Positions 1-5,119 are shown, numbered from the stretch's first letter. The stretch is 5,119 nt of DNA from Bacteroidales bacterium UBA1757 (GCA_002315625.1 DCHH01000103.1:3775-8893); one strand, 5' to 3'. Made by a program: numbers and translations. Notes: a model not told the origin generated them from the letters alone.

Positions 1-696
1 CATAAAATCACTGAAGGAGCCGAGCCGCTTGAGGAGGTTTATCCCGCTATGCTTCAGACACCTCAAAGCAGTGTGGTCATGGCACAGTACGATGCAAAGC
101 AGATTTATTACTACCAGTTCAGCAATCGCGGCGAGAAGTTTGATGCCACAGAAACTGCTGCAATCAATCTTTACAACGAGTATTTCGGCGGCGGCATGAA
201 TACGATTGTTTTCCAGGAGATGCGCGAGGCTCGCGGACTTGCCTACAGTGCACAGGCATACCTCAATTCACCGTCCAATCTCACTGGCAACTATAATTAT
301 ATGGCTTTCATTGCAACCCAGAACGACAAGATGCAGGTGGCTATCGAGGCATTTGACGAAATCATCAACGAGATGCCCCAATCGCCGGCCGCTTTCAAGG
401 TCGCAAAGGATGCCCTTATCAGCCGTATGCGTACCGCCCGTACCAACGGAGTATCCGTGCTGACCAGCTACTGTGCCTGCAGAAGGCTTGGCCTTACCGA
501 GCCGCTCAGCCGTCAGGTCTTTGAGAAGGTACAGAACATGGAACTTGAAGATGTCGTTGCAGCCCAGCAGCGCTGGGTCAAGGACCGCAACTACACATAC
601 GCCATCCTGGGCGACATCAAGGACCTCGACACCAAGTATCTTTCGACCCTCGGCCCAGTCAAGATCGTCACCCTCGAAGAGATCTTCGGGTATTGA
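1..696 (+). CDS. M16 (insulinase-like) peptidase, C-terminal fragment (5' end outside window)
   Basis: The frame is open from base 1 and stops with TGA at 694-696, giving 231 visible residues; the ATG at 49 is internal, not a start. The sequence is the last module of an M16 zinc metallopeptidase: the segment FGGGMNTIVFQEMREARGLAY (about 195-246 nt) matches the conserved 'GGGmss.lFqevRe.rGLAYs' motif of the PF05193 domain. The protein ends in the tail LGPVKIVTLEEIFGY, which I associate with Bacteroidetes M16 proteins. The zinc motif HxxEH is not visible and would lie in the missing N-terminal part. Proteins with this tail are usually long (roughly 900 residues, two M16 halves) and exported or periplasmic, so this is probably the non-catalytic C-terminal half that helps form the closed chamber around peptide substrates. 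No signal peptide can be judged here. A strong terminator follows 18 nt after the stop, so this gene ends its transcription unit. Family call is firm; substrate is unknown. Confidence 0.88.
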   Translation, partial: HKITEGAEPLEEVYPAMLQTPQSSVVMAQYDAKQIYYYQFSNRGEKFDATETAAINLYNEYFGGGMNTIVFQEMREARGLAYSAQAYLNSPSNLTGNYNYMAFIATQNDKMQVAIEAFDEIINEMPQSPAAFKVAKDALISRMRTARTNGVSVLTSYCACRRLGLTEPLSRQVFEKVQNMELEDVVAAQQRWVKDRNYTYAILGDIKDLDTKYLSTLGPVKIVTLEEIFGY

Positions 697-714
697 TTGA
701 CCGCATATAAAAGG

Positions 715-751
715 AAGGGCAGCCTCATGTGAGGTTGCCCTTTTCTTTTTT
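715..751 (+). terminator. Rho-independent terminator of the M16 peptidase gene
   Basis: A 12-bp stem is formed by 715-726 (AAGGGCAGCCTC) and 731-742 (GAGGTTGCCCTT) with an ATGT loop, followed by a T-rich tract to 751 (TTTTCTTTTTT counted from 741). The only non-Watson-Crick pair is G722-T735, a G-U wobble in plus-strand RNA that would be an A-C mismatch in minus-strand RNA, so the hairpin is built for plus-strand transcripts. It lies 18 nt after the M16 stop codon and separates that gene from higBA. Its last six Ts are the first bases of the 38-base repeat. Confidence 0.9.
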
Positions 752-783
752 CGTATTTTACGCGTATCATTCGCGAAAAATAC
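746..783 (+). repeat. 38-base near-palindromic repeat, copy 1 (inverted relative to copy 2)
   Basis: Bases 746-783 equal the reverse complement of 4185-4222 without a mismatch. The core is itself a hairpin: arm 753-764 (GTATTTTACGCG) pairs with arm 772-783 (CGCGAAAAATAC) at 11 of 12 positions around the 7-base loop TATCATT. It begins in the U-tract of the M16 terminator. It does not look like coding sequence. It could be a REP-like dispersed element, an extension of the terminator or 3' processing signal, or a protein-binding site. I do not recognise it as a named family. Confidence 0.9.
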
Positions 784-794
784 CAAGTGAGTGA

Positions 795-812
795 ATTAGC
801 AATTTTGCTAAT
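795..812. promoter_or_regulatory. Perfect palindrome, probable HigA operator
   Basis: ATTAGCAA (795-802) and TTGCTAAT (805-812) are exact inverted copies separated by TT. The palindrome covers the -33 box (TTTG, 804-807) of the promoter in front of the toxin gene. Antitoxins of the HigA family usually repress their own operon by binding such palindromes with their helix-turn-helix, so autoregulation is the natural reading. The palindrome and overlap are seen; the binding is inferred. Confidence 0.65.
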
Positions 813-834
813 CGAAGAATTGTGCTTATATTTG
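804..834 (+). promoter_or_regulatory. Bacteroidetes-type promoter of the higBA operon
   Basis: A -33 TTTG (804-807) and a -7 TATATTTG (827-834) are separated by 19 bases (808-826), matching the Bacteroidetes primary-sigma consensus TTTG/TAnnTTTG. Transcription would begin near 838-842, leaving a leader of about 20 nt before the ATG at 863. AGGA at 851-854 is a plausible ribosome-binding site, 8 nt from the start codon. Confidence 0.7.
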
Positions 835-862
835 CACGACTCTTTCATCGAGGAAACAGAGA

Positions 863-1186
863 ATGAACGTAACAACTGAGAATAAAGCGCTTGCTGAACT
901 TTATACAAACGGTACAACCGCAGAGAGGAAATACCGTTGCCTTCCAGCCTCAACAATTAAGGGGTATATCAAGGCTGTTGATATTATGAAGCAGGCGGGA
1001 CGTGTTGAAGACTTGCTACGCTACAATGGACTTAGGTACGAAAGGTTGAACGGCTCAAGCGGTACGGAAAGTGTCCGATGTGATAAGAAGTACAGACTAC
1101 TGTTTAAAAGTGGAAGTGACGGTGAATCAGTAATAATAACGGAAGTAGACCTATTAGATATAACGAACCACTATGAGCACCTTTAA
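863..1186 (+). CDS. higB: HigB-like toxin, RelE/ParE superfamily
   Basis: A 107-residue protein with the fold signature of RelE/ParE-type toxins of the HigB branch: a helical N-terminal half, then DLLRYNGLRYERLNG (residues 50-64, the 'l..l.gl..e.L.G' turn), SVRCDKKYRLLF (70-81, matching 'ysiRin.qyRi.F') and a C-terminal ITEVDLLDITNHYEHL that resembles the family's terminal '...i.dYH' element. HigB toxins are usually ribosome-dependent mRNA endonucleases; likely functional residues are R72, Y77, R78 and H103, by family analogy only. The ATG start is supported by AGGA at 851-854 and a promoter just upstream. The antitoxin gene begins inside its last codons (14-nt overlap), giving the toxin-first order typical of higBA. 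A hand count of 901-1140 gives about 44% GC against about 54% for the M16 gene, consistent with separate acquisition. No truncation or frameshift is seen. Confidence 0.88.
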   Translation: MNVTTENKALAELYTNGTTAERKYRCLPASTIKGYIKAVDIMKQAGRVEDLLRYNGLRYERLNGSSGTESVRCDKKYRLLFKSGSDGESVIITEVDLLDITNHYEHL

Positions 1187-1511
1187 TCTATCATCAGCAA
1201 CACCGTTTGTGGCCATTCATGCGGGTGAATTTCTCAGAGATGAACTTGATGCGAGAGGCATGACTCAGAAGGAGCTCTCAGACCTCACAGGAATACACTC
1301 GTCCACCCTTAATGAAATAATAAAGGGGAAAAGAGGTATAACTGCAGAGCAGTCATCCTTAATCGGGGTGGCTCTCGGAATAGAGGACGATTTCTTTTTC
1401 CGGCTACAATTTCAGTATGAGATGGATAAAACGCGTTTGTCGGAGAAAGTCAAGGAAGAAATCCACGCAGTCCGGTTTAGAACATCAACCCGGTCAGGTG
1501 CGTTTGCTTAA
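1173..1511 (+). CDS. higA: HigA-like antitoxin, XRE-family helix-turn-helix
   Basis: A 112-residue DNA-binding protein with the HigA layout: PFVAIHAGEFLRDELDARGM at residues 11-30 (family motif 'P...iHPGEfL.eEL...gm'), then the helix-turn-helix at about 30-51 with TQKELSDLTG as the first helix and HSSTLNEIIKGKRGIT as turn, recognition helix and the 'gkR.it' hallmark. FFFRLQFQYEM (74-84) corresponds to the 'fW..lQ..yd' segment. It should neutralise the upstream toxin by direct contact and repress the operon, most likely at the 795-812 palindrome. The ATG at 1173 lies 14 nt inside the toxin gene with no strong Shine-Dalgarno, so translational coupling is likely. The last 20 residues are charged, rich in R, S and T, and probably disordered. 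The stop is followed by a hairpin at 1541-1572. Family and pairing are secure; the operator is inferred. Confidence 0.9.
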   Translation: MSTFNLSSATPFVAIHAGEFLRDELDARGMTQKELSDLTGIHSSTLNEIIKGKRGITAEQSSLIGVALGIEDDFFFRLQFQYEMDKTRLSEKVKEEIHAVRFRTSTRSGAFA

Positions 1512-1540
1512 AAATTGTTTGATCCGCATACCTAGTAAAA

Positions 1541-1572
1541 AATCAGGGCGGCCTTGGTGGGTCGCCTTGATT
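1541..1572 (+). terminator. Hairpin after higA, weak terminator
   Basis: AATCAGGGCGGC (1541-1552) pairs with GTCGCCTTGATT (1561-1572) over 12 positions including two G-U wobbles (1546-1567 and 1551-1562), with an 8-base loop. The wobbles favour plus-strand RNA, so it probably ends the higBA transcript. However, it is followed by ATTAGTAG rather than a U-tract. On the minus strand the stem has two mismatches but is followed by TTTTTT (complement of 1537-1542). Termination may be leaky in both directions. Confidence 0.55.
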
Positions 1573-1635
1573 ATTAGTAGGGGTTAGTCAAGTTTAACAG
1601 TGTCAATGGGGATAGTCCCTCGATTCACAATTATC

Positions 1636-1720
1636 CCGTCATCCTGAGCTTGACTCAGGATCTCGTGATGAACAAGGGATGCTGAATCAAGTTCAGCATG
1701 ACGGTTGTTCAGCATGACGG
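1636..1720. repeat. REP/BIME-like cluster of inverted repeats
   Basis: Two related hairpins face each other. The first is ATCCTGAG-CTTGA-CTCAGGAT (1641-1661); the second is ATGCTGAA-TCAAG-TTCAGCAT (1679-1699), whose loop is the reverse complement of the first loop. CCGTCAT (1636-1642) also pairs with ATGACGG (1698-1704), so the unit can fold as a cruciform. A partial third copy follows: GTTCAGCATGACGG occurs at 1691-1704 and again at 1707-1720. The 'GTCATCCTGAGCTTGACTCAGGATCTC' type of unit is, as I recall, a widespread intergenic repeat in many bacterial genomes. The stretch 1512-1799 holds no gene I can support: only the hairpin at 1541-1572, this cluster and the GH35 promoter region. Confidence 0.8.
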
Positions 1721-1771
1721 CCTTGACGAGCTTTTCTGCTATTGATTGTCCTTTTTTTCGTGCAAGATGCA

Positions 1772-1779
1772 TATATTTG
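1772..1779 (+). promoter_or_regulatory. Putative -7 box (TATATTTG) of the GH35 gene
   Basis: TATATTTG matches the Bacteroidetes -7 consensus TAnnTTTG exactly and is identical to the box in front of higBA. No good TTTG is found 19-20 bases upstream; the region 1752-1758 is a T7 run. Transcription would start near 1783-1788, just upstream of the ATGs at 1791 and 1800. The element therefore argues against the earlier in-frame TTG at 1746 or ATG at 1767 as starts. Confidence 0.5.
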
Positions 1780-1799
1780 TCAGTCTGATAATGAATTCT

Positions 1800-4172
1800 A
1801 TGAATAAGAACTTGACAGGGCTGGTGGCCGCCCTTATCGTATGGCTTCCTTTGCATGCACAAAAGGTTTATGAAATCGATGTTCCCTCACAGCCTAAGGT
1901 TGTGAAAGAAGGTCATCTGCGTCTGGGGGGAAAATCCCCTGACGGCGGGAGCATCGACTTTACCAGTTTCTATATGCGGGAAAACGGACTGCCCACTATC
2001 CCTGTTATGGGCGAAATGCACTATTCCCGCTATCCACGAGAGCAGTGGGAAGAGGAAATCCTCAAAATCAAGGCTGGGGGCGTGACGGTTATCCCCACCT
2101 ACGTCTTCTGGTGCCTGCACGAACCATACGAGGGAGAGTTCCATTGGGAGAAAAACCTAGACTTGCGCCATTTTGTAGAGCTTTGCGGCCGGCACGGGAT
2201 GAAAGTAATCGTCCGCATCGGTCCCTTCTGCCATGGCGAAATCCGTAACGGCGGTTTGCCCGACTGGCTGTTGAGCAAGCCTTTGGACATCCGTAGCAAC
2301 GACAGCGAATACCTCAGCTATGTCCGCAGGCTCTATCAGCAGACGGCAGACCAGTTGAAGGGGCTCTACTATCAGGACGGAGGGCCGATTATCGGCTGCC
2401 AGATTGAGAACGAACATCAGCATTCGGCTGGTTATATGGCCATTACATATCCTGAGGAGAAAAAGGACATGACGTCGGCATCATACGACAAGGATATTAC
2501 GAAAATTGGAGTGAGCGTTCAAGATAGGCGGATTGAAAACCGCCGGCTGGGCGATGAGCACATGATGACCCTGAAGAGGATGGCCGAGGAGGCAGGCATT
2601 ATTACGCCGTTCTACACTGCGACCGGCTGGGGAATGGGTGCGGTTCTGGGAAACGAGGGAATCCCCGTGACGGCTGCTTACACCTACCCGTTCTGGGAAA
2701 AGCCGAGGATGTCGCAGTTCTGTATGTTCAAGGATTTGCAGAAAAATCCCGACTACGGCAATGTGCGCTACAACTTGGACGACTTTCCGTCATTCTGCGC
2801 CGAGATGGGAGTGGGCATTCAGATGATATATCCGAGCCGTCCCATCGTGACGGCACAGGCCGCTCAGGCATTGATGGTCAGGACATTGGGCAGCGGATCC
2901 AACGGCATTGGCTACTATATGTATCATGGAGGCTCCACTCCTAAGCGTACCGACGGCATCGGCTACTACAGCGAGGAGCCTATGGGCTGTCCGAAGATTT
3001 CGTATGATTTTCAGGCTCCGCTTGGAGAGTTCGGACTGGAACACGGCTCATACCGTTATCTGCGTCTGATTCATCACTTTGTGAATGACTTTGGTGACCT
3101 GCTTGCGCCGATGGAAGTGCTCTTGCCCGCCTCTGCCGCAGCTATGACTCCCAGTAACTGCGATACGCTGCGTTACTCCGCCCGTGAAAAGGATGGCAGC
3201 GGCTTTGTGTTTATGATTAATTTTCAGGACCATGATCTGATGCGTCACGATATGGACGGGCTCCAACTGCGGTTGAATCTTCGTGGAGAGACTTTGACAA
3301 TTCCTGCTGAAGGTGGTTTTTCATTGCCAAAGGATGAGAGTATGATTCTACCCTTTAATCTTAGGATGGGCGGTTCGCTGCTGAAATATAGCACGGCACA
3401 ACTTCTGCTTAAAATTGATGATGCCGGGACGGAGCATTATTTCTTTTTTGCCCCCGATGGTGTGCAGCCGGAGTATTGTTTTGATATGCAGACGGTTCAG
3501 CGTCTGAGTATAAGCGGCGGCAAGCGCAAGGGCAGTATCGTTCGTGTGCAGGCAGGGCTTGGGAGTACTTTTGAGGTGCTTTCTTCCACTGGCAATCGTC
3601 TGAAAATAACTACCTTGACCATGGAACAGGCGTTGAACACCACGAAAATTGGGAATCGCCTGGTCATAACTCCAGCCACGGTGGTGGAGGATGGTGCAGA
3701 CGGGTTCAGGCTTTTGAGTCTGGGCAGTCCTTCGTTCGACTATGTGCTTTATCCGTCGGCTCAAGGGATGAAGGTGCGGCATGCTGAGGTGGCCCCAGTG
3801 GAGGCTTCTGCCGAAACCCGTCGCGTCGGGACTCGTTGGATGGGGATGAGAATGAATCTTCCCGAATCGGCTCAAGTGGCAGAATACTTCCTGCAGATCG
3901 ATTATACTGCTGATGTGGTGCATTGCTTTTTGAACAACGAACTGATACACGATGAGTTCTACCACGGCGCTCCTTGGCGTATCGGGCTGAAGCGTTATGC
4001 CGACCAGTTACGCACAAGTGAAATGAGCTTCTATTTCAGGCCACTGAGAAAAGATGCACCATTCCTTGAATATTACCCGTCAGCCGAAACCCTCGACTTC
4101 TCACACGGCTCAATCCTTGATATCAACACCGTAACCATCCTGCCTCTCTACCAGCTCCAGTGCAGGTTCTAA
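1800..4172 (+). CDS. Secreted GH35 beta-galactosidase-like glycoside hydrolase
   Basis: A 790-residue enzyme when started at ATG 1800, which places a type I signal peptide at the N-terminus (MNKNLTGLVAALIVWLPLHA, likely cut before Gln21). The in-frame frame extends to TTG 1746, but that would add 18 residues in front of the signal and overlap the promoter box; ATG 1791 is a minor alternative. GH35 TIM-barrel motifs appear in order (residues from ATG 1800): GEMHYSRYP (71-79), YVFWCLHEPYEGEF (101-114), RIGPFCHGEIRNGGLPDWLL (139-158), GGPIIGCQIENE (194-205) with acid/base Glu205, SFCAEMGVG (331-339) with probable nucleophile Glu335, and YDFQAPLGEFG (402-412). The C-terminal half is beta-rich; DVVHCFLNNELIHDEFYHG followed by PWRIGL near the end resembles the galactose-binding-like jelly roll of the family. 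GH35 enzymes release terminal beta-galactose with retention. The location is probably periplasm or outer membrane; no lipobox Cys is seen. No SusC/SusD genes are in view. Exact substrate is not readable from sequence. Confidence 0.9.
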   Translation: MNKNLTGLVAALIVWLPLHAQKVYEIDVPSQPKVVKEGHLRLGGKSPDGGSIDFTSFYMRENGLPTIPVMGEMHYSRYPREQWEEEILKIKAGGVTVIPTYVFWCLHEPYEGEFHWEKNLDLRHFVELCGRHGMKVIVRIGPFCHGEIRNGGLPDWLLSKPLDIRSNDSEYLSYVRRLYQQTADQLKGLYYQDGGPIIGCQIENEHQHSAGYMAITYPEEKKDMTSASYDKDITKIGVSVQDRRIENRRLGDEHMMTLKRMAEEAGIITPFYTATGWGMGAVLGNEGIPVTAAYTYPFWEKPRMSQFCMFKDLQKNPDYGNVRYNLDDFPSFCAEMGVGIQMIYPSRPIVTAQAAQALMVRTLGSGSNGIGYYMYHGGSTPKRTDGIGYYSEEPMGCPKISYDFQAPLGEFGLEHGSYRYLRLIHHFVNDFGDLLAPMEVLLPASAAAMTPSNCDTLRYSAREKDGSGFVFMINFQDHDLMRHDMDGLQLRLNLRGETLTIPAEGGFSLPKDESMILPFNLRMGGSLLKYSTAQLLLKIDDAGTEHYFFFAPDGVQPEYCFDMQTVQRLSISGGKRKGSIVRVQAGLGSTFEVLSSTGNRLKITTLTMEQALNTTKIGNRLVITPATVVEDGADGFRLLSLGSPSFDYVLYPSAQGMKVRHAEVAPVEASAETRRVGTRWMGMRMNLPESAQVAEYFLQIDYTADVVHCFLNNELIHDEFYHGAPWRIGLKRYADQLRTSEMSFYFRPLRKDAPFLEYYPSAETLDFSHGSILDINTVTILPLYQLQCRF

Positions 4173-4184
4173 ACTAGTACTTTC

Positions 4185-4222
4185 GTATTTTTCGCGAATG
4201 ATACGCGTAAAATACGAAAAAA
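4185..4222 (-). repeat. 38-base near-palindromic repeat, copy 2
   Basis: This is an exact inverted copy of 746-783. Its hairpin arms are 4185-4196 (GTATTTTTCGCG) and 4204-4215 (CGCGTAAAATAC), with one mismatched position. Read on the minus strand it follows directly on the U-tract of the terminator of the MFS gene, just as copy 1 follows the terminator of the M16 gene. It starts 13 nt after the GH35 stop codon, so it is also the first structure in the GH35 3' end. Confidence 0.9.
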
Positions 4223-4258
4223 AAGAGAGCGACCAATCACAAGGCCGCTCTGCTTTTT
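4217..4258 (-). terminator. Bidirectional terminator between GH35 and MFS genes
   Basis: Arms 4226-4234 (AGAGCGACC) and 4243-4251 (GGCCGCTCT) enclose the loop AATCACAA. On the minus strand all nine positions pair (one as G-U) and the stem is followed by CTTTTTTTT (complement of 4225-4217), a strong terminator for the MFS transporter that ends 26 nt away. On the plus strand the same wobble becomes an A-C mismatch, but the stem is followed by GCTTTTTT (4252-4259), so it can also stop GH35 transcripts. Confidence 0.85.
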
Positions 4259-4276
4259 TATTAGGTTTCTGGTGGG

Positions 4277-5119
4277 TTAGTCAACGTTGATGGGGCTGTA
4301 CTTCGGGACGAGGCTCTTCATGATGATCCAGCCTACGAGGTAGGCTAGTCCGCAGTAGCAGAACATGATGAAGTATCCGGCGGGTTTGCCTTCGAAGCCC
4401 ATGAAGGTGAAGGCGCTTCCGGCGTTCTCTGCGTATGTAAAGAGGTTACCGGCAACCTTTTGGATGACCATTGAGCCGATACCGCCGGCCATGGCACCGA
4501 TACCGGTGACGGTGGCGATGGTGCTCTTGGGGAACATGTCACCTACGGTTGAGAAGAGGTTGGCGCTCCATGACTGGTGTCCGGCACCGGCCAGGCCGAT
4601 GAGAATAGCAGGCCACCAGGGGTTGTTGAAATGCATGCCAAGGGGCTGTGCAAACAGGGCGGCAATCGGGAAGAAGGCGAAAATCAGCATTGCTAGCATA
4701 CGGCCCGAGTAGGGTTCCATTCCTTTCTTTTCAACAAAGAGCTTGGGCAGATAGCCGCCGAAGATGGAGATGACCGTCACAATGGCGTACAATGTAAAGA
4801 TAAGTGCCTGACCGCGTCCGGAAGTTGCGGGAGCATTGAACTGGTTGCTGAAATATGAAGGGGCCCAGAACAGGAAGAACCACCAGACGCAGTCCGAAAT
4901 GAACCGTGCCGTGAGGATGGCCCAGGTCTGCCTGTATCTGAGGCATTGCTTGAGCGGAATCCTGATTTCTTCTCCGGCCTCGTGCGCCGAAGGGTCATCC
5001 TGAAGGATGTATTCGATTTCCGCCTTATTCACCCTCCCGGATTTTTCCGGTTTCTCATAAAGGAAAATCCAGAGGAAAAGCCATAGGAAACCAAGACAGC
5101 CGATGATGATGAATGCCAT
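4277..5119 (-). CDS. MFS transporter, anion:cation symporter family (ExuT-like hexuronate type), C-terminal 280 residues
   Basis: The gene runs leftward, ends with TAA at 4279-4277, and continues past the right edge; the ATG at 5119-5117 is probably an internal Met, since the family is normally about 420-480 residues. The visible part covers helix 6 (about 1-20), a charged cytoplasmic loop (22-64) and helices 7-12: about 65-90, 104-128, 140-161, 168-190, 200-224 and 248-271. The segment HQSWSANLFSTVGDMFPKS (181-199) followed by TVTGIGAMAGGIGSM matches the 'H.gW.An.ft...D.fPk...gsv.GigGm.G..Gg' signature of hexuronate and related sugar-acid symporters of the inner membrane. Import of galacturonate or glucuronate with protons is the usual role in this subgroup, but other sugar acids or aldonates are possible. 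It is convergent with the GH35 gene and shares a terminator with it, so the two are not co-transcribed. Family firm; substrate moderate. Confidence 0.87.
   Translation of the reverse strand: MAFIIIGCLGFLWLFLWIFLYEKPEKSGRVNKAEIEYILQDDPSAHEAGEEIRIPLKQCLRYRQTWAILTARFISDCVWWFFLFWAPSYFSNQFNAPATSGRGQALIFTLYAIVTVISIFGGYLPKLFVEKKGMEPYSGRMLAMLIFAFFPIAALFAQPLGMHFNNPWWPAILIGLAGAGHQSWSANLFSTVGDMFPKSTIATVTGIGAMAGGIGSMVIQKVAGNLFTYAENAGSAFTFMGFEGKPAGYFIMFCYCGLAYLVGWIIMKSLVPKYSPINVD

Noticed and set aside
676..690. Short inverted repeat CGAAGA-GA-TCTTCG at the end of the M16 coding region
   Set aside because: Only six base pairs with a 2-base loop, inside codons for the conserved EEIFG tail, and the real terminator lies downstream at 715-751.
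752..783. The palindromic core as a chromosome dimer-resolution (dif) site
   Set aside because: The arm-spacer-arm shape resembles a Xer site, but the sequence does not resemble dif sites I know, and two copies this close would be unexpected for dif.
268..786. 172-codon minus-strand open frame opposite the M16 gene
   Set aside because: It is antisense to a clear M16 domain, starts inside the 38-base repeat and crosses the terminator hairpin. It is a shadow frame.
1584..1862. 92-codon minus-strand open frame across the repeat cluster and the GH35 5' end
   Set aside because: It is composed of the REP-like hairpins and the antisense of the signal-peptide region, shows no protein family features, and has no ribosome-binding site or promoter that I can see.
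3348..3965. 205-codon minus-strand open frame opposite the GH35 gene
   Set aside because: It is antisense to the beta-rich C-terminal part of the GH35 enzyme; the translation is rich in H, P and R, with no recognisable domain. It is a shadow frame.
746..4222. CRISPR array or transposon with terminal inverted repeats
   Set aside because: There are only two repeat copies, 3.4 kb apart and in inverted orientation; no spacers, no transposase and no visible target-site duplication.

Overview
The window looks like a chromosomal segment from a member of the Bacteroidales, most likely a Prevotella- or Bacteroides-type gut or rumen organism. Three things point there: two TATATTTG -7 boxes of the Bacteroidetes sigma-factor type, an M16 protease ending in the EEIFGY tail I associate with Bacteroidetes M16 proteins, and a secreted GH35 beta-galactosidase facing a hexuronate-type MFS transporter. 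GC content is mixed. Hand counts on 240-base samples give about 54% in the M16 gene and about 44% in the toxin gene.

Layout, left to right. (1) 1-696, plus strand: the C-terminal end of an M16 (insulinase-like) peptidase, cut by the window edge and followed by a strong intrinsic terminator. (2) 746-783: one copy of a 38-base, nearly palindromic repeat that starts in the terminator's U-tract. (3) 795-1511: a HigBA-type toxin-antitoxin operon, toxin first, genes overlapping by 14 nt. It has a recognisable Bacteroidetes promoter whose -33 box lies inside a palindrome, the probable HigA operator. (4) 1512-1799: a non-coding stretch with a hairpin and a REP/BIME-like cluster of inverted repeats. 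(5) 1800-4172, plus strand: a complete secreted GH35 beta-galactosidase-like enzyme. (6) 4185-4260: a second, inverted, perfect copy of the 38-base repeat joined to a bidirectional terminator. (7) 4277-5119, minus strand: the C-terminal 280 residues of an anion:cation symporter (ExuT-like) MFS transporter, cut by the right edge.

The genes do not form one system. The GH35 enzyme and the transporter are convergent and could both serve breakdown of pectin-like glycans, but that is inference from families and proximity. higBA looks like an independent, lower-GC insertion. The most unusual feature is the pair of identical 38-base elements. Each follows the terminator of a gene in the same gene-relative orientation, so in the window they form an inverted repeat around higBA and the GH35 gene. 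I see no clear evidence of a wholly new multi-gene system.
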